64,000 nucleotides of DNA, taken from Syngnathus acus. Lineage: Eukaryota; Chordata; Actinopteri; Syngnathiformes; Syngnathidae. The notes under the pieces were generated by a model. That model had not been told where the DNA came from. It saw only the letters and a program-made list of their open reading frames with translations, and did not search any database. This document shows positions 1-17,789 of this stretch, piece by piece. A program made the position numbers and the translations under genes. Positions within the stretch are counted from its first letter, which is position 1; each line of letters starts with the position of its first letter. The stretch is from assembly GCF_901709675.1 (NCBI RefSeq), contig NC_051102.1, positions 214,912 to 278,911 on the forward strand. Reading direction: 5' to 3'.

Positions 1-42
1 AAATAGTTTCAAACTATTTTCTCGGTCTCATTTGTACTATCA

Positions 43-6739
<6,697 letters not shown>

Positions 6740-7739
6740 CTGGGGAAGTCAAAACAAAAAAGAGATTTGCTTATTGACAGTCGAGAGCAAAACACTACGT
6801 AGCGTCCACGCACCATAAAAACACAGAGGATGGCATTTCACATAATAAACAAGTACTACTGAATGGAATTACGCTGAAATTTGAGAGGGGGGGGGGCACA
6901 AAAGTGATCTTTCACTTGATGAAGAAATTAAGGTTTTTCTCCAAGCTCGGGCAGGAAAACGGTTTCCATTCATTAACCTACGACTGGAGATAATTACAGT
7001 CAAACCGTGGTTTTCGACCACAATCCATTCCAGAAGGCGGTTCGAGAAGTGAATCAGTCGAATTCCGAATCTATTTTTCCCATTACAAATAATGGAAAAA
7101 GATTTACCGTAATTTTCGGACTATAAGTCGCTCCGGAGTACAAGTCGCATCAGTCATAAAATGCCCAAAAATGTGAAAAAAAAACATATATAAGTCGCTC
7201 CGGAGTATAAGTCGCATTTTGGGGGGCAATTTATTCGACAAAATCCAACACCAGAACAGTCATGAACGAGCAACAACAGGCTAAACGATAGGTATGCTAA
7301 CGTGACATAAACACAAACGAAGAGCTGAGAACGGCCCTGACGTAAAATTCAGAGTTATTAAAAAAACTATTACATAAATAACACGTTAATAAAACCATCT
7401 GTGTCACTCCAATTCATTAAATCCATCGATCGTCCTTTGTCAACAATGCGTGCGCGCCGCTGACGGCGCTTGCACTTCAAAATATTCCACAGGCCCATAT
7501 AACGATATATAAATTATATATCAAATAACTATTATATAAGAAATAGTATTATCAAACCATCTGTGCACTCTAAATCATTAAATCCATCAATCAAATTCCT
7601 CGTCCTTCGTCAACAACGCCGCGCGTGCGCCCTGACGTCAGCCTCGCCGTCATTCCACAGATCTACTATATAACTATATTGTAGCGTTAAAGTTCAAGGA
7701 AAGACGTGGGTTTGGTAAACGGCTCTTTATTTAACAAAA

Positions 7740-8065
7740 CAAACTTCCAGGCGTGTGGCGGCGTGGACTTCCAGCCACGGAAGTGGAAGAGAGCTCCATA
7801 GAATAGGACCGGGCGTGCGTAAAAGCCATGACCGAGCCCCATTCACCGTCCCCGGACAGCCACCCGGCCGAGCGCCGGCCCTCGACTTCCATCCACGGAG
7901 GTGAAAGACAGCTCGGTAGAGTAGGACCGGGCGTGCGTAAAAGCATTGTCCGAGCCCCATCCACCGTCCCTGGACAGCCACCCGGCCGAGCGCCGGCCCC
8001 CGACTTAAATCCACGGGAGTGAAAGAGAGCTCCGTAGAGTAGGACCGGGCGTGGGTAAAAGCCAT
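7740..8065. repeat. 118-bp GC-rich tandem repeat inside B1
   Basis: About 2.7 copies of a unit marked by AGGACCGGGCGTGCGTAAAAG at 7805, 7923 and 8041. It is GC-rich, while the surrounding element is AT-rich. The same array, with small deletions, is in copy B2 at 40140-40430, so it is an inherent part of the family. The long open frames here in several phases follow from GC-richness and periodicity and are not taken as genes. Confidence 0.85.
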
Positions 8066-8370
8066 AATAGTTTCTCAAACCTTCTGTGTCACTCCAAATC
8101 CTTAAAGCCTTCAAACTCTTCGTCCGCCGTGTCACTTAGAAACAAAGCTGCTAATGATGCCGGTAGTACGTGGGGCCCTTCGTCATCTTTGTCATCCCGT
8201 GATCAATCTTTGTCCTTTATGTAAACAACCGCCGCGCCACGCCGCGCTGCTGACGTCACTTGAAATTCAAATTACAGTAATCCCTTGCTACATCGCGGTT
8301 CGTTTATCGCGGTTTCACTTTTTTTTTTTTTTGTTGAAAATATTTGAATATTTTTGAAAAAAAACACATA

Positions 8371-9322
8371 CCGTTTTTCCCATGTATAATGCGCAAAATT
8401 TAACTAATTTATTGTCCTAAAATCTGGGGTGCGCATTATACATGAGTACAATTTTTTTTAATTAATTTTTTTATTTTATTTTTTTATTTTATTTTATTTT
8501 TGTGAAGAAAATCATGGTACAACAATTTTTGAAGAAAATCTTGTCACGGATGGTTCTTTACAACGTCACTTTCCTCTTTTCATTTTAACCTAACTAATCG
8601 CGGTGGTGCCTTTCTGGGCAGTCGGAGAAATCAACACCAACAAAAAAAATACATCCAGCTTAGTTAAGAAATCACCAGAAAGATCACCATGACAATTGTG
8701 AATAATAAATAAATAATTATTATATATATTATATATATTATTATAATAATAAATAATTGTGATAAATAACTGGAACATCACTCAAATATTGGTGATTCCG
8801 TTGAGAGTCTCACATATTTCTTCGCTATCGAGTTTGCTACTGCATGCGTAGTGATACTGACCGGCAGAATAACATCCGGTTGTTCCCAAAGATGATCTTT
8901 TTTCTGAAATAATTTTATGTTTACGGACTTAAGTAACCCGGCCGGGTCATACCAAAGACTATAAAAATGGGACCCATTGCCTCCCTGCTTGGCACTCAGC
9001 AGTAAGGGTTGGAATTGGGGGGTTAGATCACCAAATGATTCCCGAGCGCGGCGCCGCTGCTGCTCACTGCTCCCCTCTCCCCCAGGGGATGGATCAAAAT
9101 CACACGGGGATGGGTCAAATGCAGAGGACAAATTTCACCACACCCAGACGCGTGTGTGACGATCATTGGGACTTTAAAAAAATAAATAAAAAATTTAAAA
9201 AAAAAAAAAAGTCAAAATTTGGGTGCGTATTATACATGGGTACAGGCTATTTTCCAGCATCGACATGCCATTTTTAGGGTGCGTATTATACATGGGGGCG
9301 CATTATACATGGAAAAAAACGG
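8371..9322. mobile_element. Family C TA-target DNA transposon nested in B1
   Basis: Inverted termini CCGTTTTTCCCATGTATAAT (8371) and the complement TTATACATGGAAAAAAACGG (ending 9322), TA at 8369-8370 and 9323-9324. The subterminal motif GTGCGCATTATACATG recurs three or more times. Copy B2 has the uninterrupted target (AACACATAAGTCGCTCC at about 40658), proving the insertion. Contains a SINE-like block at 8930-9170. Confidence 0.85.
8930..9170 (+). mobile_element. SINE-like common teleost repeat inside family C
   Basis: Contains the phrase CTGCTCACTGCTCCC, then GGGTCAAATGCAGAGGACAA and ACGCGTGTGTGACGATCATT, a block that I recognise as dispersed across many teleost genomes. Exact boundaries and the family name cannot be set here. 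Confidence 0.55.
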
Positions 9323-9969
9323 TAAGTCGCTCCTTATTATAAGTCGCCCCCCCACCCAAACTATGAAAAAAAACGCGACTTATAGTCCGAAGATTACGGT
9401 AATCCGTTCCAAGACAAAAACACCTTTTTTAAGCATTTTTTCATTTCCGCATTTTTGTCCGATCGCGCAACTGCAGCGCACCGCGGAACCGTAGCGCGCC
9501 GCGGACCGCGCAACTGCACCGCGCTGGTCGCATTATTGTGACAGAGCCGTCGCTGAAATTTAGAAAATATTTTTAAAGTCCTGATGTACTTTCCAAAATG
9601 TAAGTGGACCTCAGTGCGCAGGGAGCTTAATTTGGTCCGATCGTGCAACCGCAGTGCGCCGGGCGCTCACTATCGCATTGCATTAAGAGCGTCTTTGTGT
9701 TTTAGGATGGCTTTACTGCTCCCACTTGCTTTCTTTGGAGGCATGATTAGGGGTTAATACAATTCTCAAAGTAACGAAAATACAATAACGGACGGAGTCA
9801 GTCGGCATCCGGGCCGCGCGGTCGGGTTTTCTCGGGTCCTTTCGGCTCATCTCGCGAGGTTCGACCTCCGAATTGTGTTCGACAACCGAAGCAAAAAAAT
9901 CGCGAATTTTTCGTTCGAATTCCGATTTGTTCGAGAACCGGGACGTTCGAAAACCGAGGTTTGACTGTA

Positions 9970-12900
9970 GTAGTTAATCTGAGGCAGCCATTATAGGGTA
10001 TTTCGAAATACGTCTGGAAAAGATCTCATAATAACAGATCTCAGTGCTTGTCTTCGGGAATCCAGTTTCTTGCAGAACTAGCACGGTTTAAATGCAAGTG
10101 TGGAAATAAACATGGGGTCTGGACAAGGGAATCTTATTTCCATCTGCTAGCTGGCTAAAAGCCTTTCTGAGAAGTTTCTAAGACAAAAACGGAAATGCAT
10201 ATTATCACATGTCCAGACGTAAAAATAAATGCAAGTGAACCACGAATATATATGAAAGACTTGACAAGGAAATGGTACATGGTGAGGAAGCAGCAGAGAA
10301 AAATAATTTGTCACACATTCCAAATTATGCAAGTGACGTTCTCAGATTTTTATCAATAGTCTGGCACCCAGCATAATTATCCTCGTAAAAATAAAAACAT
10401 GAAACAACTTATTTCTTAAGATTGATAGCAGCTTTGTAAATGTTGCATCCATTGAACGTGAGAGTTTTTTGGTCAGCCTCTGCTCAAATTTCTTGCTAGG
10501 GTGTCAGAATAGCCTGCAGCGTAGATGTGAACTGCCTCCCAACCTCTATGGCGAAACCAGCACAGACAAGAAAATGAGGATTCTGTAATTACTGCCGTGT
10601 CCCGAGCTCCGTGATATGGTTAAAAATAAAGTGCTCATCCTTAAGAACACCTCAAAGGGCAAGTCATGGAGCCGTAACCCTGGACAAGCCTGCCATTCCA
10701 TTTCAATTCTCTATTTTTAGCTGATGTTCGTGTCCTCCCTCATCCTTGTAATTATAAGCAAACCAGAGCCTTTTTTGTTCAAACGGTGAAAAATACTGCC
10801 AAACTGCGGCCAACTCTGCATCCAAAGCGGATGTTAGGTCGCTTTGCAGCACCAAATATGGGCAGGATTGCTTCGTGTCATCATTCCATCCAGTTGTTTT
10901 GCTTGACATAATTGCACATGATTAGATGGACAATTTAGAACACAAGTCTGTACTTCAGTTTTACAGAAGCATTTCCGAGCTTTTAGATGGATATGGCAAC
11001 ACTTCGTTGTCGAATTGATTAGGGATGCACTGCTACTGACACTGACTAGTTTACGACTGTACGGTACTCAAACTCATGCAAATGGACAGATGCTACACAA
11101 AGAGTCAAGTCAGTTGCATGGAAATACTTTAAAATAAATATGAGTGACAACGATTTTTGCTGACTGGAAGTTATACTCTGCCTGTGCCCCAAGCATCGAG
11201 TTTAGACGCTAGCCACTAGCCAAAACGCTGGCAACAGGCGCCGTATTATGCAATGTCTGAATAAGTGCATTTTTTTACCATTCCTAATTAGCAATTGAAA
11301 ATGGGCACAGGGCGACGTGTTGATGTTGGTGGCAACAGTTTGTGTGTCAATATAAACTGGCCTGACTACAGTTGGGAAGACAAGTCAGCTGCCAGGTCTG
11401 TCATTGCCTTTTTTTTAAAATATATTTTACGCTTAATTTCTCCCGAAACTTCATCTTCTGCTGCCCATCTGTCTTTGCGGCGCACATGAGCAATAGTGGT
11501 AATCTGGGTCATCCATGATGTAAAAAAAAATCACGATTACATTTAGATTAATTGCCTGGCTCCTCGTGATATTCCCGATTAGTCATTATATAACAAATTT
11601 AGTCAGTGCAATCTGATTTTCCATATTTTAAACCTCAACAGGAATTTCGCTCTATTTTCCATCACTGCATTTTCTGTCGTGACTATGATCAGGCAGGAAC
11701 CAAATTTAACCATCATCAACCAGAGTACCGGCAACAAACAACTGCAAGCACATGACAGCTGCTGCCAACCTCCCTCTCTTAACTGTTGTCATGTTTCCAC
11801 TGGAAACAATGGTGACAGTCGCAGATTTAATGTGACTAGATGTGGATGGATAGATGTGCCTCCTACACTAATGGGTTAATAGTTTATGTAGTTCATGTAA
11901 TTCATGAACGCCATCGTCACACTAGTTGAATACGAGGCACTCTCACAGATGGGAAAACGAATGAAAAATATCTTACCCATGTGATCAGTATGTCTTTATG
12001 CATGCATCATTGCTTTGTTGTCCTCAAAAAGAAGGGTCAACCCCTAAAAGACACAAAACAAACAAGATTTGTCATAGAAGCATTTATGTTACATCACTGA
12101 ACAATATTGCAACTCATTATGAAGTCACTCGTCTAAACTGCTACCATGTCACCAATGTTAACCTACATTTAAACTCTACTTCAAGTGAGAAATGTGCAGG
12201 CTGAGTCAAATCCTATCCACACATGCCATACTGATGACAGCACTATGACAATGAACTTGTATCAAATAAACACTTCAGTCAAGTTGTGCCAGCGTGGTTG
12301 AAAAGTAAACAGGGAGGCGTGACACCAAACAAAGAGAAAATGGGTCAACAACCCAAAGCTAAATTAGTCGTGGATAATTCCACTGCATAATGTGAACATA
12401 TATTATCAATCAGCTTTATTTGCCGTTTGGAAGTCTACACTTGAAAGATTTTGCATTCATTCGCAGGACATAAAAATGACCCAAATTCATAGGATACCCA
12501 AAGTTAAATCTGATATCATCAACCATTCCAATATTGTGTCATGCACCATTTTGGCCTTTTACTCCCAGATTCAAATTTAACAACGGTCAACTGCGTCACC
12601 CTGGATTTGCTGCTTTACCGTGGGGGGGGGAACTCACAGCGTATTGCTTTGTCCCTTCGTTATATTTGTTAGTTTCCCTCTACGACGAAGTCGCGTGTGT
12701 GCAAAAGCGTGTCAACATGCTTATCTGTCGGGAGGCTAAATTAGCAGGATAGCGTGGCGTGCTAGCCATTTGCGGAAATACGTCGCCCATCCCCCAACGG
12801 AGCGGCGCTGAATGGGCTCGACGTAATAATAGTGTTGATTTACACCGATGCACTTCGCCAACTAATGGAGATTTATTTGATCGCTTAATTGACTAATAAT

Positions 12901-14280
12901 GCATTTAGGTTAGCAGTAAGCAATGTCATCACTTAACCATCAAGCGTACATTATTGAAGCCCCTGCATTGTAGGTGAATGCATGACAAAAGGCAACGGCA
13001 CATCACCTCATTTTAATGTTACAAACTGCAATTGAAGCATATTTAGTGCAATTTAATTACAATTGTTTATCCATTTTCTGGTTATCATTTACACACAGTA
13101 CAGCGACGCCGCAGCCGGCAATGCTTTTCTAAAGGCGGTCGCCACACAAGGCGCTTTTAATTTGAATTAATATTGTTGTGATACAACAGTGAGTGTTGCT
13201 GATACTTCGTAGATGTCTCCATCACAACACCACAAATAGATTACAATTAGCTTCTTTTCAAGGGGATTGATATGAGTACTGAACGAGGACATAGCTAGTT
13301 AGCTCCAAGCTAACCTAGCTCCTCCGTGCTAAAGCTGCTAACGAGCTTGCTAAATGCTAGCGTGCCAGGTGTCGCTATAATCTGGTACCTACTTGATTTA
13401 AAAACCTTTTCAAATACGACGATATCTCCCGACAGTTCTCGTGTACAACTTGGAGCGTGTCATGTGTGTTATCGATTATCGTTTTTTGTTGTTATTGTTG
13501 CAAATGTTAATATCAATCGTTAGGTTGAAATATTAAAGCTAAAGCCAGGCGGTAAGAAGCCTGCAACGCTTTCAGACGTTCGACATAGTGGCTTGACCCA
13601 GCAAGCGAAAATTAGGTGCCTGTAACTACTGTTATTATCACAGCGCCGCGCTCATTTCATGTGTACACTCCCAGCATGTTTATGGTTATCTCAAATAATT
13701 ATTGAAGACACCTCAATCGGTAACACACATTCATTCTTTAGAGCACAAGCAAGCAGTAGTCGCAGTAGCAAAAATCGCGACAACGGTGACTAACCTATTT
13801 TCCGAAAAGCAGCAAACACCCGGTGATATTTCCCCTCTTGTTTTGCTGATAAGCTCCGGTTATGTTGGACGGCTTCGTGGTAAAACGGAGTCGCATATCC
13901 TTGCCGAGCGATGAGCGGAAAATGTAAAATACCAAGGCCTTGGAAGTTTGTCCTGCAGCCAAGTACCAGTCATAACAACAGAGTGAGCGCCCATCCCCCA
14001 CTACACAGCTCATTTGTGCATGTGTGGTCACCACTAGCGAGGATTAATGACACCCCACCCCCTATCCTCACCCCCTATCCTTTCCTCAGCCATTCAGACT
14101 GGGAAAGTCAACAACAAGTTTACATCATCGTTGCAATTTCTGTTCTACACACATTTTTGTGTGTTTGTCGCTCGATACCTAATCCATAATCACATTATTT
14201 CATACAGCGTCCCTAAATACCATATGTATGCTGATTGCTCACTGATAAACTTACACAATTCATTACTATTCGTTTATATA
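9970..14280. other. Intergenic stretch without recognised gene
   Basis: AT-rich single-copy-looking sequence between the family A1 nest and a degraded LINE. Only short, unsupported open frames occur. It probably contains non-coding first exon(s) of tbl1xr1, which must lie upstream (higher coordinates) of 6739 on the minus strand; the CpG-richer part, 12600-13950, is the best candidate. Confidence 0.6.
12600..13950 (-). promoter_or_regulatory. Possible tbl1xr1 promoter/first-exon region
   Basis: Local rise in CG dinucleotides (for example GTCGCCCATCCCCCAACGGA around 12783, and CGACGCCGCAGCCGG around 13103) within AT-rich DNA, about 6-7 kb upstream of the first coding exon of the minus-strand tbl1xr1. 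No TATA box, transcription start or matching splice donor was fixed, so this is inference from composition and position. Confidence 0.25.
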
Positions 14281-14289
14281 AGAATTTTT

Positions 14290-14745
14290 CCACATCATCT
14301 ATTTATTATCTCCGGCTCATCCGGAGTCGGGTCAGTGGCCTAATTGAGAAATCAGGGAATCCCAGACTTGCCTCCCCCTGCTACTTTGTCCATCACTTTT
14401 CAGGGTACCCCGAGGTGTTCCCATGCTGACCAAGTGACATCTCCAGTGTCCCCAGAGTACCCTGGGTCTTCTCCAGGGTCTCCTTTTTAGTCACACATGT
14501 CTGTAACAACTGAAAATAGAGGCGGCCACGAGGCATCCTAACCAGATACCCAAGCCACCTTATTTGCCCCTCCTGGATGACCAAGCTTCTCACCATATCT
14601 CAGAGGCCTCAATGCAGGAACCTAATTTTGGCCAATTGCAATGGTGATCTTGTGCTTTCAGTCATGACCAGAGCTTGTGACTTACTGGGAATGTGGATTT
14701 GTCAGTGCGTCAAGAGCTTTGCCTCCTTCCATTGGGACGGGCCCT
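14290..14745 (-). mobile_element. Degraded RTE LINE fragment
   Basis: An old, heavily mutated copy of the RTE 3' coding region on the minus strand. Phrases such as GAGGCATCC..ACCAGATACCC, GACCAAGCTTCTCACC and TCATGACCAGAGCTTGTGAC match, with many changes, the typical teleost RTE sequence; the part near 14650-14720 corresponds to 900-975 of the intact-looking LINE. It covers the segment missing from that LINE. Confidence 0.65.
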
Positions 14746-16590
14746 CCAGGAGGCATCTAAAACAGATGCCCAAGTCACATTGATATCAGTTCAGTTTGGC
14801 TGACGGACATTGCCACCCTGCCTCAGGCTTCTCTTATGTTGGATGACGACATACTATGAAATCCATCTTTTACAGGGCTTTCAATTGCAGTGTTGCACCT
14901 GAAGCAAACATTTTCAGAGCATCCTTTGATTGTTGTCACACGGTTCATACCGTCTTCTTGCTAAGAAGCAACAGAAAAGAAAAGCTTAATTCACCTTAGG
15001 TGTTTCGTCAAACTACTGTCGCATTCATCAAAATTGTTCATTATTCATGCAGGTCATGGAGTAAGAATAGGTTAATATTTACAGTATTTGTAGCTTAGAT
15101 ACGGTACAGTACGCTAGGTGTGTTATTATTTACTGAGGGATTTGGTTGAAGCAGAAATACTGCAGTTAAAGCCTCTGAGCCGTCTGATCCTTCCTCCCAC
15201 TTAATTATTGCAGAACTCATCTGTTTTTTACTCCCTTTTTTTGTCACATCCACATAATCCACACCCTCAGAAATAATTCCGGACGATCTCAGTACATCCT
15301 CATTTTTTCGCACAGGGGTAAAAACTGTAAACAGTCTTTATGGCATCGATTTTGACAATCCTAGATTTGGATATATAATATCTAAAGACTGCATTCCAGA
15401 TTTATTACTGTTTGGTTCAAGTATGGGTAGTTTCCCATACGGTGCAGTGCCTCTTTGCTTCTCTCTCATCAAGCCAAGAGCAGCGAAAATAAATCCGCTG
15501 CATTCCCACTGTGATTCCCATCAATAATATGAGGCGAGTTCCTTCCACACCAGGTTTTACGCAATCTATTTTACATGCAATCAAATTCCCTGAATACTAT
15601 TCATTCATTCTTATAGCCACATACCGTGCATAAGTAGAAAACAGTGGGAAATGATTATTCTGGATAAATTGCCCCAAAATGATATCTGAGTGCTCATTCT
15701 AGCTATGAATGTGACTGACACGAGTACAGCTATCTGTCGCTGTGTGGGGGCAGGGAGTAAATCTGATGGATGGTAACATAACGTTGCTAGGGACGTTAGC
15801 ATAGCAGCAATGCTGTTAAATTTGAGGCGAACCTGTTGGCATTGTGCTGCTTCCATACAGGACTAATGGCAGCGTGCCCCATCATGTGACTACATAATTG
15901 TGGCTAAAGGTAGATTGTTGTTTGTCAAGATTAGAAAGAAATAGCAACTGATATAACTATGAATACAGGCACCTATTGATAAACAAAATGGCGGTGTGAT
16001 TGAATACATTTACAATATTAATCCTTGCGTTCTTGACAGTTTGCAGATTTTTCTTTTTAATTTCAAGATGCACTGAGATAGTGAAACTAAAGACAAATAG
16101 GAAAATGGAGCAGTAAAAGGAACTGCATGCTGTCTTTAGTGTCTGCTCAGCAAGAGCTATTTTTAGATCTTGCGAAACAAAGACAAAATTGCCTTTCTTC
16201 CCCTTTAATCTAATTCCACCTCCAAATGTAGCATTCAAGGGTAGCCTACAATCAATATTTCCATGTTTAGATGCAAACATGAAGAACATATGACTTCTTT
16301 ATCTGCCATTGGATATTTGTTTCTGTTTGTGCAAGATTTAGTCATGAGTGCAAAATGTCTTGGTGGTATTTTTATTTTTCCAGGGCTCAATCCAGGCTTT
16401 GGTATAACTGAATGGTAACACGTGGAGATTTTGAGCAATACACAGAACAGTATTATTGTCTGCTCATTTGCTGGATGGAGAGTCCAAGTAGAACAAATAA
16501 AAGATTCTTCCTAAATAATTTTAGAATAAACAATAATAAATCATTACATTAATAAAATAATGCATCTGACTTTTATTATTTTTTATTATT
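14746..16590. other. Intergenic stretch, nothing recognised
   Basis: AT-rich sequence with only short unsupported reading frames. No repeat boundaries, RNA genes or conserved protein segments were recognised. Confidence 0.6.
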
Positions 16591-16591
16591 A

Positions 16592-16609
16592 TTAGTAGTA
16601 GTAGTAGTA
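16592..16609. repeat. (GTA)n microsatellite, left part
   Basis: About six GTA units directly abutting family A copy A2. A longer (GTA)n run continues on the other side (17652-17686), so A2 inserted at a TA within one microsatellite. Confidence 0.85.
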
Positions 16610-16660
16610 TAGTCAAACCTCGGTTTTCGAACGTCCCGGTTCTCGAACAAATCGGAATTC

Positions 16661-17000
16661 ATCCATCCATTTTCTGTACCGCTTTGTCCCCACGGGGGTC
16701 GCGGGCGTGCTGGAGCCCATCCCAGCGGTCATCGGGCAGTAGGCGGGGGACACCCTGAACCGGTTGCCAGACGAACAACCATCCGCACTCGCACTCACAC
16801 CTAGGGGCAATTTAGAGTGGTCAATCGGCCTGTCAAGCATGTTTTTGGGATGTGGGAGGAAAGCGGAGTACCCGGAGGAAACCCACGCGGGCCCGGGGAG
16901 AACATGCAAACTCCACACAGGGAGGGTCGGAGGTGGAATCGAAACGGCACCCTCCTAACTGTGAGGCGGGCCTGCTACCCAGTGCGCCACCGAGCCGCCC
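16661..17000. mobile_element. Retroposon with 13-bp target duplication
   Basis: A 340-bp repeat running from ATCCATCCATTTTCTGTACC to GCGCCACCGAGCCGCCC, flanked by an exact 13-bp duplication, CAAATCGGAATTC, at 16648-16660 and 17001-17013. The long direct duplication indicates target-primed reverse transcription, not a cut-and-paste transposon. The CATCCATCC end resembles the RTE LINE tail, suggesting dependence on RTE machinery (inference). A second copy is at 32332-32705. Confidence 0.85.
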
Positions 17001-17185
17001 CAAATCGGAATTCGAACGAAAAATTCGAAAATGTTTTACTTTAGTTGTCGAACAGAATTCGGAGGTCGAACCTCCCGAGATGAGCCGAAAGGACCCGAGA
17101 AAACCCGACCGCGCGGCCCGGATGCCGACTGACTCCGTTCGTTGTTGTATTTTCGTTACTTTGAGGATTGTATTAACCCCTAATC

Positions 17186-17263
17186 ATGCCTCCAAAGAAA
17201 TCAAGTGGGAGCAGTAAAGCCATCCTAAAACACAAAGACGCTCTTAAAGCAAAGCGACAGTGA
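17186..17263 (+). pseudogene. Tigger-like transposase N-terminal stub
   Basis: Twenty-five codons starting MPPKKSSGSSKAILKHK and ending at TGA. The start resembles that of Tigger/pogo transposases (MPPK-SGSSKAV..). All family A copies keep this segment at the equivalent place (minus strand from 9744, about 37330 and 54540), while the rest of the transposase is gone. Confidence 0.6.
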
Positions 17264-17651
17264 GCGCCCGGCGCGCTGCGGTTGCGCGATCGGACTAAAT
17301 TAAGCTCCCTGCGCACTGAGGTCCACTTCAATTTTGGAAAGTACATCAGGACTTTAAAAATATTTTCTAAATTTCAGCGACGGCTCTGTCACAATAATGC
17401 GACCAGCGCGGTGCCGTTGCGCGGTCGGCGGCGCGCTACGGTTGCGCGTTCGGCGCTGCGCTGCAGTTGCGCGATCGGACAAAAATGCGCAAATGAAAAA
17501 ATGCTTAAAAAAAGGCGGGTTTTTTTTGTCTTGGAACGGATTAAATTTTTTTCCATTATTTGTAATCGGAAAAATAGATTCGGAACTTGACCGATTCACT
17601 CCTCGAACTGCATTCTGGAACGGATTGTGGTCGAAAACCGAGGTTTGACTG

Positions 17652-17686
17652 TAGTAGTAGTAGTAGTAGTAGTAGTAATAGTAGTA
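17652..17686. repeat. (GTA)n microsatellite, right part
   Basis: About eleven GTA units with one interruption, between family A2 and a truncated family E end. Confidence 0.9.
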
Positions 17687-17789
17687 CCATATTGGCCCGA
17701 ATATAAGACGACCCTGGTTATAAGACTTTTTCAAGACTCAAATTTGAAAAAAGAATTTTTGAACACCAAATTTAATTTTATAACTACAG
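17687..17789 (+). mobile_element. Truncated family E left end
   Basis: Begins CCATATTGGCCCGAATATAAG after a TA and follows copy E1 (3938 onwards) for about 100 bp up to TAACTACAG, then is interrupted by an L2-type LINE. The right end is not found, so the rest was lost. Confidence 0.8.

Larger units (their letters stand above)
7107..9399. mobile_element. Family B TA-target DNA transposon, copy B1
   Basis: Inverted termini CCGTAATTTTCGGACTATAA (7107) and its complement ending 9399, TA at 7105-7106 and 9400-9401. Four TATAAGTCGC-like motifs occur in the first 120 bp. The empty site is preserved in other family A copies (around 34995 and 54015), which read straight through the TA. Contains a GC-rich tandem (7740-8065) and nested family C (8371-9322). 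No transposase frame is seen. Confidence 0.85.
6997..9967 (-). mobile_element. Family A Tigger-like element, copy A1, carrying nested elements
   Basis: Termini CAGTCAAACCGTGGTTTTCG (6997) and the complement CCGAGGTTTGACTG (ending 9967), flanked by TA (6995-6996 and 9968-9969). The internal sequence carries GCGCAACTGCAGCGCACCGC-type GC-rich subrepeats and, on the minus strand from 9744, a short frame beginning MPPKKASGSSKA, like the start of Tigger/pogo transposases. Family B (7107-9399) is inserted inside it. Orientation is taken from the stub frame. Confidence 0.8.
16610..17651 (+). mobile_element. Family A Tigger-like element, copy A2
   Basis: Termini AGTCAAACCTCGGTTTTCGA (first base changed to T) and the complement CCGAGGTTTGACTG ending 17651, flanked by TA within (GTA)n. 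Contains a 340-bp retroposon (16661-17000) and the plus-strand transposase-start stub at 17186-17263. Confidence 0.85.

Noticed and set aside
7727-8135. Long GC-rich open frames (Arg/Gly/Pro-rich) in B1, and the counterpart at 40083-40568
   Set aside because: Open in several phases on both strands because of GC-richness and the 118-bp repeat; no recognisable protein.
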